From Caedimonas sp. (GTDB lineage Bacteria > Pseudomonadota > Alphaproteobacteria > Caedimonadales > Caedimonadaceae), in assembly GCA_016794245.1 (NCBI GenBank), contig JAEUKR010000043.1, positions 1 through 48,044 of the forward strand: a stretch of DNA of 48,044 nt. Reading direction: 5' to 3'. Positions within the stretch are counted from its first letter, which is position 1. Every line of letters begins with the position of its first letter. The notes under the pieces are model-generated. The model had not been told where the DNA came from. It was given only the letters and a program-made list of their open reading frames with translations, and made no database searches. A program made the translations under genes and the position numbers. Positions 42,161 to 48,044 of this stretch are shown here, piece after piece.

Positions 42161-43606
42161 TTATGCAGGTTTTTTAGCTCGACTCTCTTCTATAGGTTCG
42201 AGTGAAGTTTCAGGTGTCTCTTCATCTTGGTCAGTAGCCTCATTTTCAGCGTTCGTTTCATCTTGAGAGACTTTCGAAAGGTAAAGCTGACGATATTGTT
42301 TGTCAATCAAGTCTTTCGTGTTCTTAAATGCTTGCAGCTCTTTTCCTGTCAATTTGGCAGCGGGAAGCATTTTCACGCTGCCAGGATCAATCTGAACATT
42401 AAAGCGGATCAGTTCATAGTGAAGATGAGGGCCTGTAGAACTGCCCGTCGATCCCACATAGCCAATAATTTGTCCCTGTTTAACGGCTTTGCCTGCTCTC
42501 AAGCCTTTTGCAAAGCAGCTCAGGTGAGCATAAGCCGTCGAAAATTGATTATTATGTTTGATCCGAATGTAGTTTCCATAATTGGCATATGGACCTGCCT
42601 GCATCACCACGCCATCCCCGGAAGCCACAATGGGCGTCCCTGTTGGTGCGGCAAAGTCAATTCCTTTATGTGCTTTGGTGTAGCCCAAGATGGGGTGTCT
42701 GCGTTTGCCGAACCGTGAAGAAATGCGTGCTCCATCAATGGGTGTCCGCAAAAGGCCCTTTTTGACGCTTTCTCCCTGTTGATTATAAAAGCCACCGGTT
42801 CCATCTTTCAGCTTGAAGTGGTAAAGGTGCAGTTTTTTGCTTTTCAGGGTCAGCGTTGCGTAAAGAAGCTGTCGCGGTTCTTCCCTGATTCCATCTTCAT
42901 CCGCGTGCATCTCGTAGAGAAGTCCATATTCATCGCCTGGATGGAAACTGCGCTGAAAGTCAACATCATAACTGAAAGCTTGAATCATCTGGTGAAGAAT
43001 CTTGTTCGGCACACCGCCTTTACCAGCATCCACATAAAGACTATCGTTGATTTTACCCCGCGCTTCACGGGTTATTTTATTGAGTTTTATTTCATTCTTT
43101 TCTAAAGAAAATTTGCCTTTTTCATCCGATTTTATCCAGAATTCCTTATCAATGACAGGGCGAAAATAGAGAGATTCAATAAGCCGCTTGCTTGGATTTT
43201 TCTCATCTTTAACATAGGTGATGTATATTTTATGGTGAGGTTTAAGATCTTTGGGATTGAAATGCTTTTTTAAAAGGTCGACGATTTCAAAGGCTTCTTC
43301 TTTGCCAATCTGAGCATCAACCAGAATTGACATCAGTGTATCGCCTTTTTGAATTTCCAGCGTGATTTCATAAGGTCCTATGTCCTCATCCGCGATGACT
43401 TCGGATTCTGTTATTTCAGATTCTGAACTTAAAGAGTCTGATGCTGAACAGGATGCTTCGGGTGACGCAACCTCTGTTTCGGGAGAGGAAATGGGAATGT
43501 CAGCGTATGAGGGACGATGCTTGAGAAAATCGTAAACACTATAACCAAAAGCGATGAGTATGCAAAGAACTCCAACAATCAATCGAGCAACAGTGCGTTT
43601 CAACAT
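42161..43606 (-). CDS. M23-family murein peptidase with LysM-like domain
   Basis: Membrane-anchored peptidoglycan DD-endopeptidase. From ATG 43606 (MLKRTVARLIVGVLCILIAF) it has 481 residues: an N-terminal anchor, a Ser/Glu-rich linker, a LysM/OapA-like unit (EITLEIQKGDTLMSILVDAQ), a connecting domain, then the M23 domain. Zinc ligands: HKGIDFAAPTG near 311 and HLHYEL near 392. The frame continues 49 codons upstream, but that stretch coincides with repeat-derived DNA. The C-terminus is acidic. Acts in cell-wall remodelling at division or elongation. Confidence 0.92.
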   Translation of the reverse strand: MLKRTVARLIVGVLCILIAFGYSVYDFLKHRPSYADIPISSPETEVASPEASCSASDSLSSESEITESEVIADEDIGPYEITLEIQKGDTLMSILVDAQIGKEEAFEIVDLLKKHFNPKDLKPHHKIYITYVKDEKNPSKRLIESLYFRPVIDKEFWIKSDEKGKFSLEKNEIKLNKITREARGKINDSLYVDAGKGGVPNKILHQMIQAFSYDVDFQRSFHPGDEYGLLYEMHADEDGIREEPRQLLYATLTLKSKKLHLYHFKLKDGTGGFYNQQGESVKKGLLRTPIDGARISSRFGKRRHPILGYTKAHKGIDFAAPTGTPIVASGDGVVMQAGPYANYGNYIRIKHNNQFSTAYAHLSCFAKGLRAGKAVKQGQIIGYVGSTGSSTGPHLHYELIRFNVQIDPGSVKMLPAAKLTGKELQAFKNTKDLIDKQYRQLYLSKVSQDETNAENEATDQDEETPETSLEPIEESRAKKPA

Positions 43607-43704
43607 ACCTGGTTCAGCCAACTCTATTCCATTAGAGTGTATACATATACATATCCCGTCACACCGTCTATGATAAAATACGGATGCATGCCGTGGTGGG
43701 CTTT

Positions 43705-43745
43705 GTCGCTCTTTCACCATCTCATGCCTTGAAACCTTTTGCATA
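43705..43745 (+). repeat. Family A repeat, degenerate right end
   Basis: CGCTCTTTCACCATCTCATG, then CCTTGAAACCTTTTGCATA resembles CGCTCGTCCGCCACCC..GGATTTTGAAATCCTTTGGGTATA. It meets the following reverse copy tail to tail. Confidence 0.4.
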
Positions 43746-43810
43746 ATACTCAAAGGATTTCAAAATCCGGGGTGACGGACGCGCGGTGAGTCCTGCGCCG
43801 CGTACGTAAG
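43746..43810 (-). repeat. Family A repeat, right half in reverse orientation
   Basis: ATACTCAAAGGATTTCAAAA, TCCGGGGTGACGGACGCGCG, GTGAGTCCTGCGCCGCGTAC then GTAAG, after which family B starts. The left half is missing, replaced by the family B unit. It forms a tail-to-tail pair with the degenerate end at 43705-43745. Confidence 0.7.
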
Positions 43811-43859
43811 ACTTGTTTCATCACTAGATATCGCGCCTGAGTTTTTAGTTTACAGCGCA
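43809..43859 (+). repeat. Family B repeat, copy 3 (divergent)
   Basis: ACTTGTTTCATCACTAGATA, TCGCGCCTGAGTTTTTAGTT, TACAGCGC. It aligns with copy 1 over its whole length with about one difference in four. It directly abuts a truncated family A copy. The gap from here to chpT is AT-rich without other features. Confidence 0.5.
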
Positions 43860-43918
43860 TTAAAAATATATAACTATCCAATATGGCAGAATCATCATCC
43901 ATAATTAAAAAATAAAAA

Positions 43919-44575
43919 ATGGACGCTCTTACATTCTCTCAGATGCTCTGTTCCCGATTATGTCATGATCTTATAACACCTATCGGGGCTGTCAGCAGCG
44001 GTTTTGAAATTCTCGAAGCGTGTGATGATGCAGAACGCGAAAATCTTATTGATTTGACGCGTCGAAGTGCGGAGACGGCCTCGCGGCGGCTCACCTTTTA
44101 CCGCGCGGCTTTTGGGTATTCACTCGCTTCACAATATTCCAGTTTGACCTCAATCAAACAATTGATGGAAAGTTTTTTAAGGTCTGTCAAAATTCATTTT
44201 GAATGGCCTTCAGTTCATACAATGGATCAAAATAAGGAATTGGATAAAGATCTGGCATCCTGGGGTCGATTATTTATGAATATCGTCCTTTCGGGAGCAG
44301 AAGGAATGCCTTATGGCGGCGAAATCCAGATCATTGAAGATGATTCTGATTCTCAAAACCTTGATTTTAAAATCTGTTTTAAAGGTGATTTGGTGACGAT
44401 CCGACCTGATGTCATGATGGCTTTCAAAGGACAGCTTCAACCGCACGCTTATACGCCGTATACGATTCAAGCTGTTTTAGTGAGGATGCTGGCCGAGCAA
44501 TTGCGGGTCGATTTGCTTCCTGACCAAATCAGTAATCAGGAATTCCAGCTTCAGGCTATAGGATCTCTCTCATAA
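43919..44575 (+). CDS. chpT: ChpT-like histidine phosphotransferase (CtrA phosphorelay)
   Basis: 218 residues. The dimerisation-phosphotransfer helix LCSRLCHDLITPIGAVSSGF carries the phospho-accepting H16. The C-terminal half is a degenerate GHKL-like ATPase fold without nucleotide motifs, as in ChpT. In alphaproteobacteria ChpT passes phosphate from CckA to CtrA and CpdR, controlling the cell cycle. ATG 43919 has no obvious ribosome site; the next ATG is at residue 10. It stands alone, with family B repeats on both sides. Confidence 0.88.
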   Translation: MDALTFSQMLCSRLCHDLITPIGAVSSGFEILEACDDAERENLIDLTRRSAETASRRLTFYRAAFGYSLASQYSSLTSIKQLMESFLRSVKIHFEWPSVHTMDQNKELDKDLASWGRLFMNIVLSGAEGMPYGGEIQIIEDDSDSQNLDFKICFKGDLVTIRPDVMMAFKGQLQPHAYTPYTIQAVLVRMLAEQLRVDLLPDQISNQEFQLQAIGSLS

Positions 44576-44598
44576 CCCAATATGTATTCTTAATCCAT

Positions 44599-44650
44599 CC
44601 TTTTGCCTCAAAATCCTCACGCCATATCTGGTTAGGAAAGAAGTTTGATC
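44599..44650 (-). repeat. Family B repeat, copy 4
   Basis: The reverse complement reads AAACTTCTTTCCTAACCAGA, TATGGCGTGAGGATTTTGAG, GCAAAAGGATGG, closely matching copy 1. It lies between convergent chpT and dprA. Confidence 0.65.
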
Positions 44651-44672
44651 CATAGAGTTTCCGGGCGTTGGA

Positions 44673-45824
44673 TTAGATCTCTCCCCGTAAGGAAACCTGG
44701 TGACCTGAATGCCGAACCAGGCGGCCGGCAAGTTCAAGCTCCAGCAATACGGTCATGACGACGGCATGAGAGAAATCGCATTCTCTTATCAATTCATCGA
44801 CCTGAATCGGGGTGAAGCTTAAATTTTCCAGGATAACCTGCCGTGCGCGGTGGAGAGATCGATTAAATTCCTCTGGCGTAAGTTCGCTTAAAGAGTGGTC
44901 TTCTGTTTTTTGGGTTATATAGGATTGATTGAAAGGATTTTGAAGTCCTTGAACAATATCTTGTGCGGATTGAACCAGTGTTGCCCCTTGTCGAATCAGC
45001 TGATTAGTGCCATGACAGCGCGGATCAAGCGGAGATCCGGGAACGGCGAAAACGTCTCTTCCTTGCTCTAGTGCGAATCGCGCTGTAATCAGCGAGCCTG
45101 ATTTTATAGCGGCTTCAACAATCACAACACCCACGCCAAAACCTGAGATCAACCGATTGCGGCGAGGGAAATAAGAGGCTTGGGGAACTGTCCCGAAAGG
45201 GGCTTCGGCGATGACAAGGCCTTTTTCTGCAATTTCTTCATAAAGATTTTTGTTTTCAGGGGGATAGATGTGATTGATCCCTCCCGCCAGGACGGCGATT
45301 GTGCCTGATGACATGCTTCCTTCGTGAGCGGCTGTATCAATCCCGCGTGCCATTCCGGAAACAACCGCGTATCCATATTCTCCAAGCCCACGGGCATAAG
45401 ATTGGGCTAATTTTTTTCCGTTCAGGGATGCATTCCGCGCACCTACGATGCCCACCGCCTGCCTGGAAAAAAGATTGCTTTGGCCTTTGATGCTCAGAAG
45501 AGGGGGAGGATCATGAATGTTTTTAAGGATTTCAGGGTAGCGCGGGTCAATCAGGGAAATAAGTTCGGCCCCGAATTTGGTAAGCGCTTCCAATTCCTGC
45601 TCTGCTTCATGGACAGAACAGATGCGAAGAGCCTGGGAACGTCCCCCTCTGCGTGCCCATGTGGGCAAGGCGTCTAAAGCGGATTCAGCTGAGGAGTAGA
45701 GGGACATCAATTGCAAAAAACTGACAGGGCCTATATTTTCAGATCGGCTGAGACGAAGCCAGGAAATAAGAGTTTGATCAGATAGATCAGCAGAGGCAAG
45801 AGGCTTTTTAAGAAGAGAGATCAA
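44673..45824 (-). CDS. dprA: DNA processing protein DprA
   Basis: Loads RecA on incoming single-stranded DNA during transformation. 383 residues: a helical N-terminal part, then the Rossmann-like fold with GIVGARNASLNGKKLAQSYA and VVSGMARGIDTAAHEGS. The C-terminal winged helix (EELIRECDF-like segment) is present. Start TTG 45822-45824 with GGAG eight bases upstream, overlapping the plsY end by 17 bases. Its usual neighbour topA lies 5 kb away. Third gene of the rlmB-plsY-dprA run. Confidence 0.94.
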   Translation of the reverse strand: MISLLKKPLASADLSDQTLISWLRLSRSENIGPVSFLQLMSLYSSAESALDALPTWARRGGRSQALRICSVHEAEQELEALTKFGAELISLIDPRYPEILKNIHDPPPLLSIKGQSNLFSRQAVGIVGARNASLNGKKLAQSYARGLGEYGYAVVSGMARGIDTAAHEGSMSSGTIAVLAGGINHIYPPENKNLYEEIAEKGLVIAEAPFGTVPQASYFPRRNRLISGFGVGVVIVEAAIKSGSLITARFALEQGRDVFAVPGSPLDPRCHGTNQLIRQGATLVQSAQDIVQGLQNPFNQSYITQKTEDHSLSELTPEEFNRSLHRARQVILENLSFTPIQVDELIRECDFSHAVVMTVLLELELAGRLVRHSGHQVSLRGEI

Positions 45825-46410
45825 TATGGGACTCCGTACCTTGACAAAGGCGGCTAATGTTATCTTTGTGTTTGCAGATGATCAGACCACCAATAGCCAG
45901 AGACCAAATCATCAAGGGAAATCCTGAAAGAAGATAGGCATAAATCGGCAGTAAAAGGGTTGCGATCAAAGCGGCAAGGGCGGATTTTCGTGTCAACAAA
46001 ACGGTTGCGACCCACAGCGCGGCCGCTGTCAGACCCACTTTGGGCGAAAGCACAAGCAGGGCTCCCGCGGTCGTGGCGACACCTTTTCCACCTTTGAAAC
46101 GTAAAAAGACAGGATAAAGATGTCCCAGAATGGCGGCGGCGGCTATCATTAATTCATTTTCAAAATCAGGAACTTGAGGGGCCGAAGCGATCTCGCGATA
46201 GAGCAAGATGGCGCCTGATCCTTTGAGGGCGTCAAGCAGCAACGTTAACACGGCTAGGATTTTATGACCCGATCTCAGGACATTTGTAGCCCCTATGTTG
46301 CCTGAGCCAATTTTTCTAACGTCAATATCTGCTATGGTTCTTGTCAGAATCAAGCCAAAAGGAACGGATCCCAAAGCGTAAGAAAGCAAGATCATGAGAT
46401 AGAGAGTCAT
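45808..46410 (-). CDS. plsY: Acyl-phosphate:glycerol-3-phosphate acyltransferase PlsY
   Basis: A 200-residue multi-helix inner-membrane enzyme making lysophosphatidic acid from acyl-phosphate. The three motifs are visible: YALGSVPFGLILTR, KIGSGNIGATNVLRS and FLRFKGGKGVATTAGALLVL. It is coupled to rlmB upstream (ATGA overlap) and dprA downstream (17-base overlap). Confidence 0.96.
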   Translation of the reverse strand: MTLYLMILLSYALGSVPFGLILTRTIADIDVRKIGSGNIGATNVLRSGHKILAVLTLLLDALKGSGAILLYREIASAPQVPDFENELMIAAAAILGHLYPVFLRFKGGKGVATTAGALLVLSPKVGLTAAALWVATVLLTRKSALAALIATLLLPIYAYLLSGFPLMIWSLAIGGLIICKHKDNISRLCQGTESHIDLSS

Positions 46411-47180
46411 AAACCATGATCCTTTTGCTGGCGGTGGGCTTCGTAAAAAGCAATGGCAGCCGCGTTTGAGACATTGAGAGTGCCAAAATCTTTCATTGTT
46501 GGCAATCGAATGGAAAAGTCACAGAGTTCGCGTGTAAGGCGCCGAATTCCTTTGCCTTCGCCGCCGAACACCAGATTGATGCGCCCTGTCAGATCGCTCT
46601 TGTCCAAAGTTTTTTCTCCTGTCTCGTCAAATCCCAGATTCCAGAACCCGGCGCGACGCAGCTGCTCAAGCGTGCGCGCAAGATTTGTCACGCGAATCAG
46701 CGGAATATGTTCAAGGGCGCCGGAAGCCGATTTGTAAAGTACGGGACTGGTTTCGGGGGAAGTGTGGCGATCTGGTAAAATCAAGGCTTGAATCCCAAAT
46801 GCTGCGGCGGATCTCGCGATGGCTCCCAGATTGTGGGGATCGGTCACCTGATCCAGCGTGGCGATCGTGAGGGATGTGGCGTCATTTTGCACAATTTCTT
46901 CAAGAGACAGGGCGGCAAAGGGAGAAATTTGCATGGCGATGCCTTGATGGACAGCATTCCCGGGGAAAATTTTGTCAAAAGCGGCTTTGTCTGTTTTCCT
47001 TATGAGGAGCGAGCGTTTCTGTAAGCTTTGCCCAGCGGTTTGAAATGTCTCTTCGGAAAGATAGATCAGCTGATGGCAGGGGCGTTCGGGATTTTCAAGA
47101 GCGGCGCATACGGCGTGAAGGCCATAAATCCAGAAGGAGTCCGTTGAAGAAGGCAAAGATTTTTGTTTAAACTTTTTCAT
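46407..47180 (-). CDS. rlmB: TrmH/SpoU-family 23S rRNA methyltransferase (RlmB-like)
   Basis: SPOUT methyltransferase for 2'-O-methylation of 23S rRNA (G2251 in RlmB). From ATG 47178-47180 (MKKFKQKSLPSS) it has 257 residues. The substrate-binding N-domain begins WIYGLHAVCAALENPER. The three SpoU motifs are NLGAIARSAAAFG, LVFGGEGKGIRRLT and LNVSNAAAIAFYEA. The frame continues about 106 codons upstream, but that part is non-coding DNA and repeat. First gene of the run, divergent from tRNA-Tyr. Confidence 0.93.
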   Translation of the reverse strand: MKKFKQKSLPSSTDSFWIYGLHAVCAALENPERPCHQLIYLSEETFQTAGQSLQKRSLLIRKTDKAAFDKIFPGNAVHQGIAMQISPFAALSLEEIVQNDATSLTIATLDQVTDPHNLGAIARSAAAFGIQALILPDRHTSPETSPVLYKSASGALEHIPLIRVTNLARTLEQLRRAGFWNLGFDETGEKTLDKSDLTGRINLVFGGEGKGIRRLTRELCDFSIRLPTMKDFGTLNVSNAAAIAFYEAHRQQKDHGL

Positions 47181-47334
47181 GACTCCATTGGTTAAGCGGA
47201 ATGATGAGATTTTGCAAGTGCTGAATGATGCTTGGCAGTAAGACTTTAGTTTGTTTGAGCAAATCTTGAGCAAATATGGTTGACATTCACCCTGAAATAC
47301 TGATAGATCCCGATTAGTTGGACTATACCTTTCG

Positions 47335-47454
47335 CGTTTCAAGATATAAAGGCGTTGGCCTTCGGGTTTCCTGTCTGTTCGCGTGCTCGTTATGCAGGTG
47401 GCATGGGATGGCCGGTCGTTCGCCTCCCTGGTATTTTGAAATACTTTAAGGTAT
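47335..47454 (+). repeat. Family A palindromic repeat, divergent full copy 8
   Basis: Left end ATACCTTTCGCGTTTCAAGA, GGCGTTGGCCTTCGGGTTTC in the middle, GTCGTTCGCCTCCCTGGTAT and TTTGAAATACTTTAAGGTAT at the right. The ends are symmetrical (ATACCTT...AAGGTAT). It ends 22 bases before tRNA-Tyr. The remaining 47181-47334 contains a direct repeat TTGAGCAAAT x2 and TTGACATTCACCCTG, a possible -35 region. Confidence 0.65.
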
Positions 47455-47476
47455 ATAGCTGTGTTGTGGTTTCCGC

Positions 47477-47562
47477 GGAGGGATGGCCGAGCGGTCAAAG
47501 GCAGCAGACTGTAAATCTGCCGACGTATGTCTACGTAGGTTCAAATCCTACTCCCTCCACCA
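47477..47562 (+). tRNA. tRNA-Tyr (anticodon GUA)
   Basis: The acceptor GGAGGGA pairs with TCCCTCC, the discriminator is A, and CCA is encoded. The anticodon arm is GCAGA-CTGTAAA-TCTGC with GTA at 34-36. A long class II variable arm (CGACGTATGTCTACG) and T arm GTAGGTTCAAATCCTAC confirm it. 86 bases. Confidence 0.97.
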
Positions 47563-47614
47563 CTCTTTTTCGAGTAGAGTAAGCGGAACTTGATGAAAAG
47601 CATTTTTGGATTGG

Positions 47615-47688
47615 GCGGGTGTAGCTTAATGGTAAAGCCCCAGCCTTCCAAGCTGGCTACGAGGGTTCGATTCCCTTCACCCGCTCCA
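47615..47688 (+). tRNA. tRNA-Gly (anticodon UCC)
   Basis: The acceptor GCGGGTG pairs with CACCCGC, the discriminator is T, and CCA is encoded. The anticodon arm is CCAGC-CTTCCAA-GCTGG with TCC at 34-36; the T arm is GAGGGTTCGATTCCCTT. 74 bases. The tRNA-Tyr/tRNA-Gly/tuf order is the common bacterial one, but the tRNA-Thr usually found between is absent. Confidence 0.97.
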
Positions 47689-47744
47689 GAGATGGCTTTT
47701 GTCAGGTTAGAATGAAAGAAATTCTTGAGGGGAAATAAAAACGC

Positions 47745-48044
47745 ATGTCGAAGGTTAAGTATGAGCGGAAGAAGCCGCATGTAAATATAGGGACGATTGG
47801 TCACGTTGACCATGGTAAGACGACGTTGACGGCAGCGATTACGAAGGTATTGTCAGAGGTTGGAGGGGCGACATTTACGGCGTATGACCAGATTGACAAG
47901 GCGCCTGAGGAGAAGGCGCGTGGGATTACGATATCGACGGCACACGTTGAATATGAGACGGAGGGTCGTCATTATGCGCACGTTGACTGTCCTGGACATG
48001 CGGATTATGTGAAGAACATGATTACGGGCGCTGCGCAGATGGAC
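47745..48044 (+). CDS. tuf: Elongation factor Tu, N-terminal part (cut by window end)
   Basis: The first 100 codons of EF-Tu: [20 protein letters not shown], the P-loop [10 protein letters not shown], the switch I region [13 protein letters not shown] and the G3 motif [12 protein letters not shown]. It delivers aminoacyl-tRNA to the ribosome. ATG 47745 has GAGGGG about 12 bases upstream. Codon use is noticeably G-ending and repetitive compared with the neighbours, as expected for a highly expressed gene. It continues beyond 48044. Confidence 0.98.
   Translation, partial: MSKVKYERKKPHVNIGTIGHVDHGKTTLTAAITKVLSEVGGATFTAYDQIDKAPEEKARGITISTAHVEYETEGRHYAHVDCPGHADYVKNMITGAAQMD

Noticed and set aside
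43607-43753. 49-codon N-terminal extension of the M23 peptidase
   Set aside because: The extension is not peptidase-like, contains repeat-derived DNA, and the ATG at 43606 begins a normal membrane anchor.
1-48044. Search for replication origin, integrated prophage and genomic-island attachment sites
   Set aside because: No DnaA-box cluster, no integrase or phage structural genes, and the tRNA 3' ends show no nearby direct duplication that I could see.

Overview
The window looks like a chromosome segment of an intracellular alphaproteobacterium, most probably a member of the Holosporales/Paracaedibacter-like endosymbionts. The alphaproteobacterial signature comes from chpT (CtrA phosphorelay phosphotransferase), coq9, sdhCDAB order, ppx-rlmE pairing, a K+-independent H+-pyrophosphatase and a GTA-type terminase. 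The intracellular signature comes from an ATP/ADP translocase (tlc) and a UhpC/GlpT-like sugar-phosphate antiporter. No complete rRNA, CRISPR array or prophage is present.

Layout. 1-4 kb: the 3' end of an IS5-type transposase, then a reverse-strand lipid A/LPS operon (msbA, DUF374 acyltransferase, waaA). 4-11 kb: metallo-beta-lactamase-fold hydrolase, ffh, rpsP, then reverse tpiA-metG and a forward orphan phage/GTA terminase. 11-18 kb: reverse ppx-rlmE, acetoacetyl-CoA synthetase, tRNA-Gln and the ATP/ADP translocase. 18-22 kb: a coq9 interrupted by an in-frame TGA, rpsU, a decayed stretch holding fossils of an IS5 transposase and of fliP, the phosphate-ester antiporter, hemB and a small lipoprotein. 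22-28 kb: reverse sdhCDAB, a secreted Cys protein, znuA-nadK. 28-37 kb: reverse PCu(A)C-dnaG-rpoD, H+-PPase, an MFS carrier. 37-44 kb: topA, an AT-rich Panacea (DUF4065) toxin-antitoxin-like pair, a dicarboxylate/amino-acid symporter, an M23 peptidase. 44-48 kb: chpT, reverse rlmB-plsY-dprA, tRNA-Tyr, tRNA-Gly and the 5' end of tuf.

The most striking element is not a gene. A roughly 125-130 bp imperfect palindromic repeat (called family A here; ends ATACCCTTCG... and ...CCTTTGGGTAT, with TTTCAAAATC/GATTTTGAAA inverted arms) occupies most intergenic gaps. I find eight near-complete copies, two of them enlarged by insertions, plus several half copies and 32-45 bp end-only remnants, in both orientations and between genes of every relative orientation. 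It looks like a MITE or Rickettsia-palindromic-element analogue. Some copies reach into coding regions: a degenerate copy appears to form an in-frame insert of about 50 residues in acetoacetyl-CoA synthetase, and others abut or form proposed N-termini. A second, shorter family (B, core AGATATGGCG...GATTTT.AGGCAAA) occurs four times, once nested inside a family A copy.

Functionally the genes combine a parasitic energy strategy (host ATP and sugar-phosphate import, PPi-driven proton pumping, succinate dehydrogenase, organic-acid/amino-acid symport) with a retained informational core (Ffh, S16, S21, MetRS, DnaG, RpoD, TopA, RlmE, RlmB, EF-Tu) and envelope synthesis. The fliP fossil, IS relics, the coq9 nonsense codon and the broken-up rpsP and dprA-topA neighbourhoods show continuing genome decay and rearrangement. 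All calls are from reading the sequence; no database search was possible.
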